From: Crossaster papposus
Lineage: Eukaryota > Echinodermata > Asteroidea > Velatida > Solasteridae
Reading direction: 5' to 3'
Assembly: GCA_037893245.1 (NCBI GenBank)
Contig: JBAIAA010000241.1
Coordinates: forward strand, 1 to 64,000
DNA: 64,000 nucleotides
How positions within the stretch are numbered: position 1 is the first letter of the stretch; each line of letters starts with the position of its first letter. Positions 25,501-39,507 of this stretch are shown piece by piece. The translations under genes and the position numbers were made by a program. Below the pieces are notes generated by a model. That model worked only from the letters and a program-made list of their open reading frames with translations. It did not search any database and was not told where the DNA came from.

Positions 25501-26052
25501 GGTAAAATACCGATAAAATGGTTATGAATGACCAATATTGTTACAAAAATGTGCATATGATATCGTGAAACCAATATATTTTTGCTCTGCAGATTTAACA
25601 AAAATCTGTAATATTTAACACAGACAAACGTCAAATTTTTTTTTTTAAATTGAAATTTCTGTTATTTGGCTTACAAAAAGGCAAAATTTCACATAATATC
25701 AGTTGTAAATGACCAATCAATACAAAATTTGGACTGAGTGAGCAGATTCTTGATTCTTGTCGGTACCACATATTTGAGACAAAAGGGAAATTGTTTAATA
25801 CAATTATTTAAGGAATTTCGTGTGATTTTCATAATACGAGTCGATTTTTCACCAGAAATATGGTAAAATATCGATAAAATGGTTATGAATGACCAATATT
25901 GTTACAAAAATTTGCATATGATATCGTGAAACCAATATATTTTTGCTCTGCAGATTTAACAAAAATCTGTAATATTTAACACAGACAAACGTCAACATTT
26001 GTTAAAAATTTGAAGTTTCTGTTATTTGGCCTACAAAAGGCAAAATTTCTCA
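22571..26052. repeat. 360-bp satellite, block 4
   Basis: Counterpart of 3944-7428 in segmental copy 2. It is three bases shorter because three single-base insertions near 6580-6870 are absent here. Confidence 0.93.
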
Positions 26053-27338
26053 TTATTACCCCATGCGACAGGACACATGACAAAATATTCGGACTTTGGC
26101 CCAAAGAGTTTATTTTTCTTTTTGTATCGAAAGGCCGGAGCAGTTTATTGCCAGAGGTTGATCTCAAAACATATTATTATTTCCAACCAACAGTATATTA
26201 CAATAGTATATAACAATAGTATAAAATAAAACCCAATGATAGTGCCAACTATCATAGCCTCGTACTTTACGAGAACCCAATAACGGTATAACTATCATGT
26301 TTTAGTTATTTACCAAAATAACGTAAAACCCAATAATAGTTCCAACACCATTATGTCCCCGTACTTCTCGGAAACCCAATAACGGTATCGCTATCATGTT
26401 TTAGTTATTTACCAAAATAACATAAAACCCAATAATAGCTCCAACACCATCATGTCCCCGCACTTCACACAACCCCATAACGGTATCACTATCATGTTTT
26501 AGTTATTTACCAAAATAACATAAAACCCAATAATAGTTCCAACACCATCATGTCCCCGCACTTCACGACAACCCCATAACGGTATCACTATCATTTTCCA
26601 GTCATTTACCAAAATAACATAAAAACCCAATGATAGCGCCATCATCATATCATGTCTCCGTACTTTACGAGAAACCCAATAAGTCGCGATCCGCGAAACT
26701 AAAAACGTACCGCTATCACTAGCCGCCTTAAAAAGCCATAAATTACAATAAGGTTCAACACGAAGCCGCCAAAAAATATCATTACATTTGAACTTAAGAA
26801 TTCGTATACTTGGCATGGCTTACGTTGGTATAAACTTAAGTTGTTGGGGCCTATGACGGCGTTCCGAATGCAATTAGGCCAAGGACTCAATTCAGGGAAG
26901 GGCGAAAAACTCCTGCAAAACCTCTAAACTTTGCTACGACACATTTGAAAGAGGAAAACAGGAGGAAATTCCCCTCCGGCTCCTAACGGCAACCGAGAAT
27001 TGTGTAACTCCAGAATTGGGTCCTGAAGGCAGATAAATCACAATTAAATTAACTTATTTATTAAACAGGTGGTAGTACAGGGGAGGCGGCGGGCTTCGAA
27101 ATTGATTACAAGAACAGATAACTATAAACAAACAACCTTCTAGCAACACTGCTCCAACGAAAGTGATCTCTGTGACCAGTCGTATGGGCCTTGTGTGTTT
27201 TAATCTCAGAGCCATAAAACCGCGTCCCAATTCCCTAGTGACCTCCATGTAGCATGGGAAAGTGGCCCTGGGTTAGACCCGCATACTAAGCCATCTTGGG
27301 GTAATAAATTCTTTGAAGCCATATTGCCTTAAAAGTGA
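26053..27338 (-). mobile_element. Family A non-autonomous element D1, copy 2
   Basis: Counterpart of 7429-8714 with the same ends, tandem repeats (about 26228-26684) and no coding capacity. Confidence 0.82.
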
Positions 27339-30300
27339 TTATTACCCCATGCGACAGGACACATGACAAAATATTCGGACCTTGGCCCAAAGAGTTTATT
27401 TTTCTTTTTGTATCGAAAGGCCGGAGCAGTTTATTGCCAGAGGTTGATCTCAAAACATATTATTATTTCCAACCAACAGTATATTACAATAGTATATAAC
27501 AATAGTATAAAATAAAACCCAATGATAGTGCCAACTATCATAGCCTCGTACTTTAAGAGAACCCAATAACGGTATAACTATCATGTTTTAGTTATTTACC
27601 AAAATAACGTAAATCCCAATAATAGTTCCAACACCATTATGTCCCCGTACTTCTCGGAAACCCAATAACGGTATCGCTATCATGTTTTAGTTATTTACCA
27701 AAATAACATAAAACCCAATAATAGCTCCAACACCATCATGTCCCCGCACTTCACACAACCCCATAACGGTATCACTATCATGTTTTAGTTATTTACCAAA
27801 ATAACATAAAACCCAATAATAGTTCCAACACCATCATGTCCCCGCACTTCACGACAACCCCATAACGGTATCACTATCATTTTCCAGTCATTTACCAAAA
27901 TAACATAAAAACCCAATGATAGCGCCATCATCATATCATGTCTCCGTACTTTACGAGAAACCCAATAAGTCGCGATCCGCGAAACTAAAAACGTACCGCT
28001 ATCACTAGCCGCCTTAAAAAGCCATAAATTACAATAAGGTTCAACACGAAGCCGCCAAAAAATATCATTACATTTGAACTTAAGAATTCGTATACTTGGC
28101 GTGGCTTACGTTGGTATAAACTTAAGTTGTTGGGGCCTATGACGGCGTTCCGAATGCAATTCCGCCAAACGGTCATTCATGACCGCCGCCAAATAGGCCA
28201 ATTTTTTGTTAAATAATAAAAGCATGAGAGAAGTGGTACAAATTATTAATAGCGATTGATAGCATTCATCAGTTCTGTATGTGTGCGGCAATAACTCCCC
28301 GGTCGGTAGAACCGCTATTAAATGTTATATAGTCTGGGTTCGATAGCTGTGCCTTCTGGTGCAGCCAACGGACGTGTAGTAATGCGTGCAGAGCTGCTCA
28401 ATCCGGTGTAATAACTGCAATTCGGCAGGTCCAATTGACGACAACGTCGCCCACAATCCACATTGAAGGCTTGTACGCCCGTTGCATCATGGCTCGTGAA
28501 AGGAAGATAAACACACAAAAACAACTAAATAGTATGCGCACATAATATATATATAAAATAATCAAATTACTAAGCAATAGAAAGAACAATGAAGTGTACA
28601 AACTATATTCATCGAAAGTGGGCGAAAAAAGGGAAGAACTGCTAAGCGGGCTGATAAACCGGATGCATACGGGGGGCAACAGAATGCTTAATCAATTATA
28701 CAAGAGTTACTTAAAATAAAACAATGTTATAAAACAAACTACGGATCTAATTAATAGTCTAAATTTAAAAGGGACAGCGAAATTGTTAATTCAAGTTGGA
28801 TAATCAAATCTATTCTTCTATCCCTTTAAAATGTAAATACTGACTAAGTAAAATCATAGAGCTACGGTACATGTGGTAAAACAAACAAAAATGTACCAAG
28901 GCATCAGTCTGGGGCCTTCTTAATAATTATTCACAAGAAAAAGGGTGTTCTTGTTCCCATAGGTTTCTACTATAAGCACAGCAAAAACAAAGTAACATGT
29001 GGTCTCTATAAAATCCCTTAAGTAGGTCCAATACTGGTAATCAATCAATCGACCATGGGCAATTACCCTGGAGGTCAGAGCCAACTGGCTCCACGTTCCA
29101 CTCCTTGGTCAGTACTGTGGCCAACTGTAAACTTGTCCCAGTCCCACTAGGTCTAACTACTTAATGATATAGAGAGCTATTGATAAAACTACCCATAGGG
29201 GTAACCACTTAAATCTCAATGGCTCGACTGGAGCAAGTCTAATGGAACCAAGGTTTTCTCAGAATTTTCTCAAGATAAACCACTGCCACGTACTAGGGGT
29301 CACTATCTGGCCCTATGTACATGTAAAGCACAGGTAGCACAGTGCTGTATTGAATTATCAACAGTTACAGTCTTGCATTATACTAAATTACATGTATTCT
29401 AAACAATAATTTATCTAAAGTGTAGCGTCTATGGGAACGACACGCTTGGGCAGAAAAGTATAAAATGTCTACAAAAGTAAATAAAAAAGAAAAAATATAA
29501 TGAAATCACTGTAAATAACCATATAATCCAAAGTACTTGAATCTGAAGCTCCCGCAGAGTCAGTTACTGTCTACCCAATGCATTATCTAGGTCTGCCATG
29601 ATCGAAGCAAATGAACAGAGAAAAATGAATTTAACCTCTGAAGGTCACTTCAAAATGAAGAATAAAACAACAAAATCTCAATCAGCAAATATTACCGAAG
29701 CTTTCTATTAACAGTCCTAAATTAAGAAGTGAAAAACTAAACCTTTAGCAAGAATTACGTTAGCTTCCTATTAACAGTCCTAAAATAAGAAATAAAAACT
29801 AAACCTTCAAAATATTTTTAAAAATAAATAAAAATTAAACATGGCTCAAGATATCCCAAGACTCCAGCCGGGACTGGGCAAGTCTAATATAAGATGGAGT
29901 CTCTCCAACAAGAATGATACAAACAATTAAATATATAAATATAAATACATTCTGGTTTATGGCCTGTTTCTGGCCCCAACTGGGTCCACAAATCAAAAAA
30001 AAAAAAAAAAAAAATCAAAAAAAAAAAAAAAAAATTAATAGAAAACAAAAGATAAGTAAACAGTGGGAAAATGACATATAAACTTTCCCAATAAACAACG
30101 CTGACTCTGCCTAGCCTGGCACTTGCCTCTAGTTTAAACAAACAGAAAGAACGAATTAATTGACCTCTGTCAGAGACATACTATTCCAGGCTAGCCTGGC
30201 TACCAGCTACTACCGAGCCCCAAGGTTGGGAGTTAATGACCTAACCAAATGGTTCAGGAATGTCCACCCATGGCTCAGACCACAATGCAAGGGTATGTCC

Positions 30301-31696
30301 GCCTGGTCTGGACATGCTAACGTGGATAAAACTCAACACAAATGCAAAAAATCTTCTGAAAAATTTACTGTGTTAGAAAAGTTAAACAAACGAAATCAAA
30401 TACAAAACCTACTCTCTTAAGTTTGAACTTACAGGAAATCTACCATTATTCAAAATACCTTCGGTTAAAGGGGAAATTCCACGAAAAACATAACGCCATC
30501 CCAAAAATGGGCTGCCCTGGGATTTGGGTCGGTGTGACCAGTTCCCCACAGTATATAAATAAAACCATTTTAAAGATTTTCAAACCCCTGTATACGCGAC
30601 GAAATGCAGCCGAGCGGACAGTATCCGCATGCGTCAGGGTGAATTTGCCAAGCGGGTGAATCGAATTTGCCAAGCGAGCTGACTAGTATAGTACCATAGA
30701 GCAAGGATGCGGACGCAATAGAGAACGAAATTCGCTAAACTCCCCATTCCAAATGTTGTCCTGAATTTGCTTAGGAACCCCCATCCACAGATCGTCACAA
30801 GCGCAAGACTAGAACTTAGAAGTGAATAAAGTGAAGACACAGGCAATGCGGATAAGTAAACAGTGGAAACGAGTGCTAGCATTATGGTCGTAGTGGGACA
30901 GCTAACAAAAATTACATGGGGAGCGGGTGGTAAATTGACAGGCATTCGAACAATGTTATTAACATCGGACTTACCAAACCCCGAAGTTATAGAGCGGTGT
31001 CGAAGCACTGGACACGAATGCGTCAATCCAAGGGGGACAGCAGTCAATCCAAGGGGACGACATCGGCAGGGCTCGCCGCCGGGCCATGGACAGCAACCGT
31101 GACAACAGTCGTCGTCGCCTCCGCAGCCTCTAGGCTTCGACTAGACCGAGAAGAATGGGGTATGCCGGGTGGCTTCCTCCCCTCTGAAGCGTTTCCGGAT
31201 CCAGTTGCTTGGATTTAGGCATTGTTGTCGGCGAGGATTGATGACGGTCGGCAACCCCCGAAAATGAACCACGACACGGGCTAGCGAATTTCCAACTTTG
31301 GAAACTGAGAAGTGGGTACGGGCGACGAAATGCGAAACACGACTATTCTTACTATGAAATGTCTTTAAAACTCCGAAAAACTGTGAAATCGTCGACGGAA
31401 TACTAAGCACGATTATTCCTACTATGAAAATGTCTTTAAAACTTCGAAAAACTTCGAAATTGATTACAAGAACAGATAACTATAAACAAACAACCTTCTA
31501 GCAACACTGCTCCAACGAAAGTGATCTCTGTGACCAGTCGTATGGGCCTTGTGTGTTTTAATCTCAGAGCCATAAAACCGCGTCCCAATTCCCTAGTGAC
31601 CTCCATGTAGCATGGGAAAGTGGCCCTGGGTTAGACCCGCATACTAAGCCATCTTGGGGTAATAAATTATTTGAAGCCATATTGCCTTAAAAGTGA
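27339..31696 (-). mobile_element. Family A element D2, copy 2
   Basis: Counterpart of 8715-13071, one base longer in the A-rich tract. It holds the 97-bp repeats (27513-27969), hairpin (28134-28199), hydrolase scrap (28401-28484), RT sliver (29542-29611) and decayed gag (30590-31222). Confidence 0.82.
30590..31222 (-). pseudogene. Family A gag, decayed, copy 2
   Basis: Counterpart of 11965-12597 with the same ATG, frameshifts and surviving blocks. Since both copies carry the same lesions, decay preceded the segmental duplication. Confidence 0.8.
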
Positions 31697-34600
31697 TAAT
31701 ATCAGTTGTAAATGACCAATCAATACAAAATTTGGACTGAGTGAGCAGATTCTCGATTCTTGTCGGTACCACAAATTTCAGACAAAAGGGAAATTGTTTA
31801 TTAAAATTATTTAAGGAATTTTGTTTGATTTTCATAATACGAGTCGATTTTTCACCAGAAATATCGTAAAATACCAATAAAATGGTTATGAATGACCAAT
31901 ATTGTTACAAAAATGTGCATATGATATCGTGAAACCAATATATTTTTGCTCTGCAGATTTAACAAAAATCTGTAATATTTAACACAGACAAACGTCAAAA
32001 TGTTTATACAAAAATTGAAGTTTCTGTTATTTGGCCTACAAAAGTCAAAATTTCCCATAATATCAGTTATAAATGACCAATCAATACAAAATTTGGACTG
32101 AGTGAGCAGATTCTCGATTCATGTTGGTACCACAAATTTGAGACAAAAGGGAAATTGTTTATTAAAATTATTTAAGGAATTTTGTTTGATTTTCATAATA
32201 CGAGTCGATTTTTCACCAGAAATATGGTAAAATATCGATAAAATGGTTATGAATGACCAATATTGTTACAAAAATTTGCATATGATATCGTGAAACCAAT
32301 ATATTTTTGCTCTGCAGATTTAACAAAAATCTGTAATATTTAACATAGACAAACGTCAAAATTTGTTAAAAATTTGAAGTTTCTGTTATTTGGCCTACAA
32401 AAGGCAAAATTTCTCATAATATCAGTTGTAAATGACCAATCAATACAACATTTGGACTGAGTGAGCAGATTCTCGATTCTTGTCGGTACCACAAATTTCA
32501 GACAAAAGGTAAATTGTTTATTAAAATTATTTAAGGAATTTTGTTTGATTTTTATAATACGAGTCGATTTTTCACCAGAAATATGGTGAAATACCGATAA
32601 AATGGTTATGAATGACCAATATTGTTACAAAAAAATGCATATGATATCGTGAAACCAATATATTTTTGCTCTGCAGATTTAACAAAAATCTGTAATATTT
32701 AACACAGACAAACGTCAAAATTTGTTAAAAATTTGAAGTTTCTGTTATTTGGCCTACAAAAGGCAAAATTTCTCATAATATCAGTTGTAAATGACCAATC
32801 AATACAAAATTGGGACTGAGTGAGCAGATTCTCGATTCTTGTCGGTACCACAAATTTCAGAGAAAAGGGAAATTGTTTATTAAAATTATTTAAGGAATTT
32901 TGTTTGATTTTCATAATACGAGTCGATTTTTCACCAGAAATATGGTTAAATACCGATAAAATGGTTATGAATGACCAATATTGTTACAAAAATTTGCATA
33001 TGATATCGTGAAACCAATATATTTTTGCTCTGCAGATTTAACAAAAATCTGTAATATTTAACACAGACAAACGTCAAAATTTGTTAAAAATTTGAAGTTT
33101 CTGTTATTTGGCCTACAAAAGGCAAACTTTCTCATAATTATCAGTTGTAATGACCAATCAATACAAAATGTGGACTGAGTGAGCAGATTCTCGATTCTTG
33201 TCGGTACCACAAATTTCAGACAAAAGGGAAATTGTTTATTAAAATTATTTAAGGAATTTTGTTTGATTTTCATAATACGAGTCGATTTTTCACCAGAAAT
33301 ATGGTAAAATACCGATAAAATGGTTATGAATGACCAATATTGTTACAAAAATGTGCATATGATATCGTGAAACCAATATATTTTTGCTCTGCAGATTTAA
33401 CAAAAATCTGTAATATTTAACACAGACAAACGTCAAAATGTTTATACAAAAATTGAAGTTTCTGTTATTTGGCCTACAAAAGTCAAAATTTCCCATAATA
33501 TCAGTTATAAATGACCAATCAATACAAAATTTGGACTGAGTGAGCAGATTCTCGATTCTTGTTGGTACCACAAATTTGAGACAAAAGGGAAATTGTTTAT
33601 TAAAATTATTTAAGGAATTTTGTTTGATTTTCATAATACGAGACGATTTTTCACCAGAAATATGGTAAAATACCAATAAAATGGTTATGAATGACCAATA
33701 TTGTTACAAAAATGTGCATATGATATCGTGAAACCAATATATTTTTGCTCTGCAGATTTAACAAAAATCTGTAATATTTAACACAGACAAACGTCAAAAT
33801 GTTTATACAAAAATTGAAGTTTCTGTTATTTGGCCTACAAAAGTCAAAATTTTCCATAATATCAGTTATAAATGACCAATCAATACAAAATTTGGACTGA
33901 GTGAGCAGATTCTCGATTCTTGTTGGTACCACAAATTTGAGACAAAAGGGAAATTGTTTATTAAAATTATTTAAGGAATTTTGTTTGATTTTCATAATAC
34001 GAGTCGATTTTTCACCAGAAATATGGTAAAATATCGATAAAATTGTTATGAATGACCAATATTTTGACAAAAATTTGCATATGATATCGTGAAACCAATA
34101 TATTTTTGCTCTGCAGATTTAACAAAAATCTGTAATATTTAACACAGACAAACGTCAAAATTTGTTAAAAATTTGAAGTTTCTGTTATTTGGCCTACAAA
34201 AGGCAAAATTTATCATAATATCAGTTGTAAATGACCAATCAATACAAAATTGGGACTGAGTGAGAAGATTCTCGATTCTTGTCGGTACCACAAATTTCAG
34301 ACAAAAGGGAAATTGTTTATTAAAATTATTTAAGGAATTTTGTTTGATTTTCATAATACGAGTCGATTTTTCACCAGAAATATGGTAAAATACCAATAAA
34401 ATGGTTATGAATGACCAATATTGTTACAAAAAGGTGCATATGATATCGTGAAACCAATATATTTTTGCTCTGCAGATTTAACAAAAATCTGTAATATTTA
34501 ACACAGACAAACGTCAATTTTTTTTTTTAAATTGAAATTTCTGTTATTTGGCTTACAAAAAGGCAAAATTTCACATAATATCAGTTGTAAATGACCAATC

Positions 34601-37600
34601 AATACAACATTTGGACTGAGTGAGCAGATTCTTGATTCTTGTCGGTACCACATATTTGAGACAAAAGGGAAATTGTTTAATACAATTATTTAAGGAATTT
34701 CGTGTGATTTTCATAATACGAGTCGATTTTTCACCAGAAATATGGTAAAATATCGATAAAATGGTTATGAATGACCAATATTGTTACAAAAATTTGCATA
34801 TGATATCGTGAAACCAATATATTTTTGCTCTGCAGATTTAACAAAAATCTGTAATATTTAACACAGACAAACGTCAAAATTTGAAATATGGTAAAATATC
34901 GATAAAATTGTTATGAATGACCAATATTTTGACAAAAATTTGCATATGATATCGTGAAACCAATATATTTTTGCTCTGCAGATTTAACAAAAATCTGTAA
35001 TATTTAACCCAGACAAACGTCAAAATTTGTTAAAAATTTGAAGTTTCTGTTATTTGGCCTACAAAAGGCAAAATTTATCATAATATCAGTTGTAAATGAC
35101 CAATCAATACAAAATTGGGACTGAGTGAGCAGATTCTCGATTCTTGTCGATACCACAAATTTCAGACAAAAGGGAAATTGTTTATTAAAATTATTTAAGG
35201 AATTTTGTTTGATTTTCATAATACGAGTCGATTTTTCACCAGAAATATGGTAAAATACCGATAAAATGGTTATGAATGACCAATATTGTTACAAAAATGT
35301 GCATATGATATCGTGAAACCAATATATTTTTGCTCTGCAGATTGAACAAAAATCTGTAATATTTAACACAGACAAACGTCAAAATGTTTATACAAAAATT
35401 GAAGTTTCTGTTATTTGGCCTACAAAAGTCAAAATTTCCCATAATATCAGTTATAAATGACCAATCAATACAAAATTTGGACAGAGTGAGCAGATTCTTG
35501 ATTCTTGTCGGTACCACATATTTAAGACAAAAGGGAAATTGTTTAATACAATTATTTAAGGAATTTCGTGTGATTTTCATAATACGAGTCGATTTTTCAC
35601 CAGAAATATGGTAAAATATCGATAAAATGGTTATGAATGACCAATATTGTTACAAAAATTTGCATATGATATCGTGAAACCAATATATTTTTGCTCTGCA
35701 GATTTAACAAAAATCTGTAATATTTAACATAGACAAACGTCAAAATTTGTAAAAAATTTGAAGTTTCTGTTATTTGGCCTACAAAAGGCAAACTTTCTCA
35801 TAATATCAGTTGTAAATGACCAATCAATACAAAATTTGGACTGAGTGAGCAGATTCTCGATTCTTGTCGGTACCACAAATTTCAGACAAAAGGGAAATTG
35901 TTTATTAAAATTATTTAAGGAATTTTGTTTGATTTTCATAATACGAGTCGATTTTTCACCAGAAATATGGTAAAATACCGATAAAATGGTTATGAATGAC
36001 CAATATTGTTACAAAAATGTGCATATGATATCGTGAAACCAATATATTTTTGCTCTGCAGATTGAACAAAAATCTGTAATATTTAACACAGACAAACATC
36101 AAAATGTTTATACAAAAATTGAAGTTTCTGTTATTTGGCCTACAAAAGTCAAAATTTCCCATAATATCAGTTATAAATGACCAATCAATACAAAATTTGG
36201 ACAGAGTGAGCAGATTCTTGATTCTTGTCGGTACCACATATTTGAGACAAAAGGGAAATTGTTTAATACAATTATTTAAGGAATTTCGTGTGATTTTCAT
36301 AATACGAGTCGATTTTTCACCAGAAATATGGTAAAATATCGATAAAATGGTTATGAATGACCAATATTGTTACAAAAATTTGCATATGATATCGTGAAAC
36401 CAATATATTTTTGCTTTGCAGATTTAACAAAAATCTGTAATATTTAACATAGACAAACGTCAAAATTTGTTAAAAATTTGAAGTTTCTGTTATTTGGCCT
36501 ACAAAAGGCAAAATTTCTCATAATATCAGTTGTAAATGACCAATCAATACAACATTTGGACTGAGTGAGCAGATTCTCGATTCTTGTCGGTACCACAAAT
36601 TTCAGACAAAAGGGAAATTGTTTATTAAAATTATTTAAGGAATTTTGTTTGATTTTCATAATACGAGTCGATTTTTCACCAGAAATATGGTAAAATACCG
36701 ATAAAATGGTTATGAATGACCAATATTGTTACAAAAATGTGCATATGATATCGTGAAACCAATATATTTTTGCTCTGCAGATTGAACAAAAATCTGTAAT
36801 ATTTAACACAGACAAACATCAAAATGTTTATACAAAAATTGAAGTTTCTGTTATTTGGCCTACAAAAGTCAAAATTTCCCATAATATCAGTTATAAATGA
36901 CCAATCAATACAAAATTTGGACAGAGTGAGCAGATTCTTGATTCTTGTCGGTACCACATATTTGAGACAAAAGGGAAATTGTTTAATACAATTATTTAAG
37001 GAATTTCGTGTGATTTTCATAATACGAGTCGATTTTTCACCAGAAATATGGTAAAATATCGATAAAATGGTTATGAATGACCAATATTGTTACAAAAATT
37101 TGCATATGATATCGTGAAACCAATATATTTTTGCTCTGCAGATTTAACAAAAATCTGTAATATTTAACATAGACAAACGTCAAAATTTGTTAAAAATTTG
37201 AAGTTTCTGTTATTTGGCCTACAAAAGGCAAAATTTCTCATAATATCAGTTGTAAATGACCAATCAATACAACATTTGGACTGAGTGAGCAGATTCTCGA
37301 TTCTTGTCGGTACCACAAATTTCAGACAAAAGGGAAATTGTTTATTAAAATTATTTAAGGAATTTTGTTTGATTTTTATAATACGAGTCGATTTTTCACC
37401 AGAAATATGGTGAAATACCGATAAAATGGTTATGAATGACCAATATTGTTACAAAAATTTGCATATGATATCGTGAAACCAATATATTTTTGCTCTGCAG
37501 ATTTAACAAAAATCTGTAATATTTAACATAGACAAACGTCAAAATTTGTAAAAAATTTGAAGTTTCTGTTATTTGGCCTACAAAAGGCAAAATTTCTCAT

Positions 37601-38239
37601 AATATCAGTTGTAAATGACCAATCAATACAACATTTGGACTGAGTGAGCAGATTCTCGATTCTTGTCGGTACCACAAATTTCAGACAAAAAGGAAATTGT
37701 TTATTAAAATTATTTAAGGAATTTTGTTTGATTTTTATAATACGAGTCGATTTTTCACCAGAAATATGGTGAAATACCGATAAAATGGTTATGAATGACC
37801 AATATTGTTACAAAAATGTGCATATGATATCGTGAAACCAATATATTTTTGCTCTGCAGATTTAACAAAAATCTGTAATATTTAACATAGACAAACGTCA
37901 AAATTTGTTAAAAATTTGAAGTTTCTGTTATTTGGCCTACAAAAGGCAAAATTTCTCATAATATCAGTTGTAAATGACCAATCAATACAACATTTGGACT
38001 GAGTGAGCAGATTCTCGATTCTTTTCGGTACCACAAATTTCAGACAAAAGGGAAATTGTTTATTAAAATTATTTAAGGAATTTTGTTTGATTTTTATAAT
38101 ACGAGTCGATTTTTCACCAGAAATATGGTGAAATACCGATAAAATGGTTATGAATGACCAATATTGTTACAAAAAATTGCATATGATATCGTGAAACCAA
38201 TATATTTTTGCTCTGCAGATTTAACAAAAATCTGTAATA
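31697..38239. repeat. 360-bp satellite, block 5, with 720-bp dimer units
   Basis: The longest uninterrupted satellite block, about 18 monomers. Between 35236 and 37054 the same pattern returns at exactly 720 bases (35384, 36104, 36824), showing a two-monomer higher-order repeat. Near 34882 a monomer is cut, joining gtcaaaatttg to aaatatgg. No gene seen. Confidence 0.93.
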
Positions 38240-38364
38240 TTATACTTGGAAGCAATTAAAATGTGGAACAAACATATCTTGGTTCTTTGCTGCAGCCAAA
38301 AGCAGCTCTTTATTTGACCAAAAACTTCTTCAAACAAATTCAAACATATATATATGATGAAGGT

Positions 38365-38728
38365 TCATCTCAGTGACCCCACCATGGTATAGCTGCGGGC
38401 GGCTCACCAGCGTGATGCCCGACTTTTACTTGGACCGACAGGGTCTCTTTTTTTGGGTTCATCTCAGTGACCCCACTATGGTATACATGCGGGCTTCTCA
38501 CCAGCGTGATGCCCGACTTTTAAATGGACCGACAGGGCCTCTTTTTTGGGTTCATCTCAGTGACCCCACTTGGACCGACAAGGTCTCTATTTTGGGTTCA
38601 TCTCAGTGACCCCACTTGGACCGACAGGGTCTCTTTTTTGGGTTCATCTCAGTGACCCCACTTGGACCGACAGGGTCTCTTTTTTGGGTTCATCTCAGTG
38701 ACCCCACTTGGACCGACAGGGTCTCTTT
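38365..38728. repeat. 46-bp minisatellite inside B1
   Basis: About seven copies of a unit reading ggttcatctcagtgacccca then cttggaccgacagggtctct and a T run. The first two are longer and include ctgcgggcggctcaccagc. It occupies the place where gag and RT would be and is absent from B2, so it probably expanded during or after the internal deletion. Confidence 0.9.
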
Positions 38729-39117
38729 TTAAATTTAACTGTTATGATTTAACTTCAATGTGATCTTAACACAGATGTGCTGTTCAATCGTCGTACGGCT
38801 GGATCGAACAATATAATCTCTCGGGGAACAGCAAGAGAGATTGCAAGTCTGTGTAATAATATACATACTACATTTGACTACAAAAGTTTTACAAAAACAA
38901 ACTACTGGCTGTCTGAATCCCGCAATTTAGTTTAGGCAGACAGCCACTCAGGCCATTTAAGGCGGAATGAAGGGGGAGGAGGTGGGATAACAAAAAGTTT
39001 AAGAAGTTTTGGTCAACAATTTTTTCTGAGTTGCTGATAGCTGCAACCAAATTGGCGGCCCGAATGACTCGTGTTCTGGGTTAAATACCCAAATTCTTCG
39101 GACTGTCTTTTCTTCTC

Positions 39118-39201
39118 ATTGGTCAAGGTAGGATATATTCAGTTCTCCATTGGTCAATCTTACCTATAATTTGCATATCTCCCAGATATAACCTTATATG
39201 G
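39118..39201 (-). promoter_or_regulatory. Promoter-like cluster in B1 leader: CCAAT pair, octamer, CArG
   Basis: Two CCAAT boxes on the minus strand (39118-39122 and 39149-39153, both inside TTGACCAATG), an exact octamer motif ATTTGCAT at 39169-39176, and CCTTATATGG at 39192-39201, which fits the SRF CArG consensus. They lie between the element's 5' terminus and gag position, where a promoter is expected. Confidence 0.5.
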
Positions 39202-39338
39202 TAAGGAATTTATTTTCCCCCTTCTTCTTGAGCAACCTTCTAAACGACCAAGCTATTATTGCTGGTCGTGCAATTTTTCAGAATGACCTTAGAAACGTTT
39301 TGCCTACGACGCCAAAAAGGGTTTAGGCTTTATGTGCC

Positions 39339-39387
39339 CCAAGTATAACGTATTTTATCTTTTATGGATAAAATTAATTATACTTGG
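39339..39387. other. Family B element junction with inverted arms
   Basis: CCAAGTATAA (39339-39348) and its exact inverse TTATACTTGG (39378-39387) flank a 29-bp tail. The tail contains a perfect palindrome, ATTTTATC-ttttatg-GATAAAAT (39352-39374). The layout matches the family A junction at 8674-8724 despite unrelated sequence. Confidence 0.62.
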
Positions 39388-39507
39388 AAGCAATTAAAAT
39401 GTGGAACAAACATATCTTGGTTCTTTGCTGCAGCCAAAAGCAGCTCTTTATTTGACCAAAAACTTCTTCAAACAAATTCAAACATATATATATGATGAAG
39501 GTTCATG

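Larger units (their letters stand above)
15453..33642. repeat. 15-kb segmental duplication, copy 2
   Basis: Second copy of 224-15017. Offset is 15,229 up to 18130 and about 18,625 beyond 21528; the 3,398-bp difference is the DNA transposon plus its small target duplication. Divergence from copy 1 starts at about 33643 in satellite (gagacg versus gagtcg). Confidence 0.88.
38240..39377 (-). mobile_element. Family B non-autonomous element B1
   Basis: Begins TTATACTTGG and ends ggataaaattaa, with a 3' terminal region of about 130 bp, an internal 46-bp minisatellite and the family B 5' leader. No coding sequence. It is followed directly by a second element with the same first 130 bases. Outer satellite flanks of the pair are in different monomer phases, so the pair is not one clean insertion. 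Confidence 0.82.

Noticed and set aside
283..37590. Many similar 60-139 codon open frames in the satellite, on both strands (e.g. peptides with CRPNNRN or GTTNFRQKG)
   Set aside because: They follow from a 360-bp (multiple of three) monomer poor in stop codons, exist on both strands at once, many lack an ATG and are broken freely by indels in neighbouring monomers. No sign of selection on protein.
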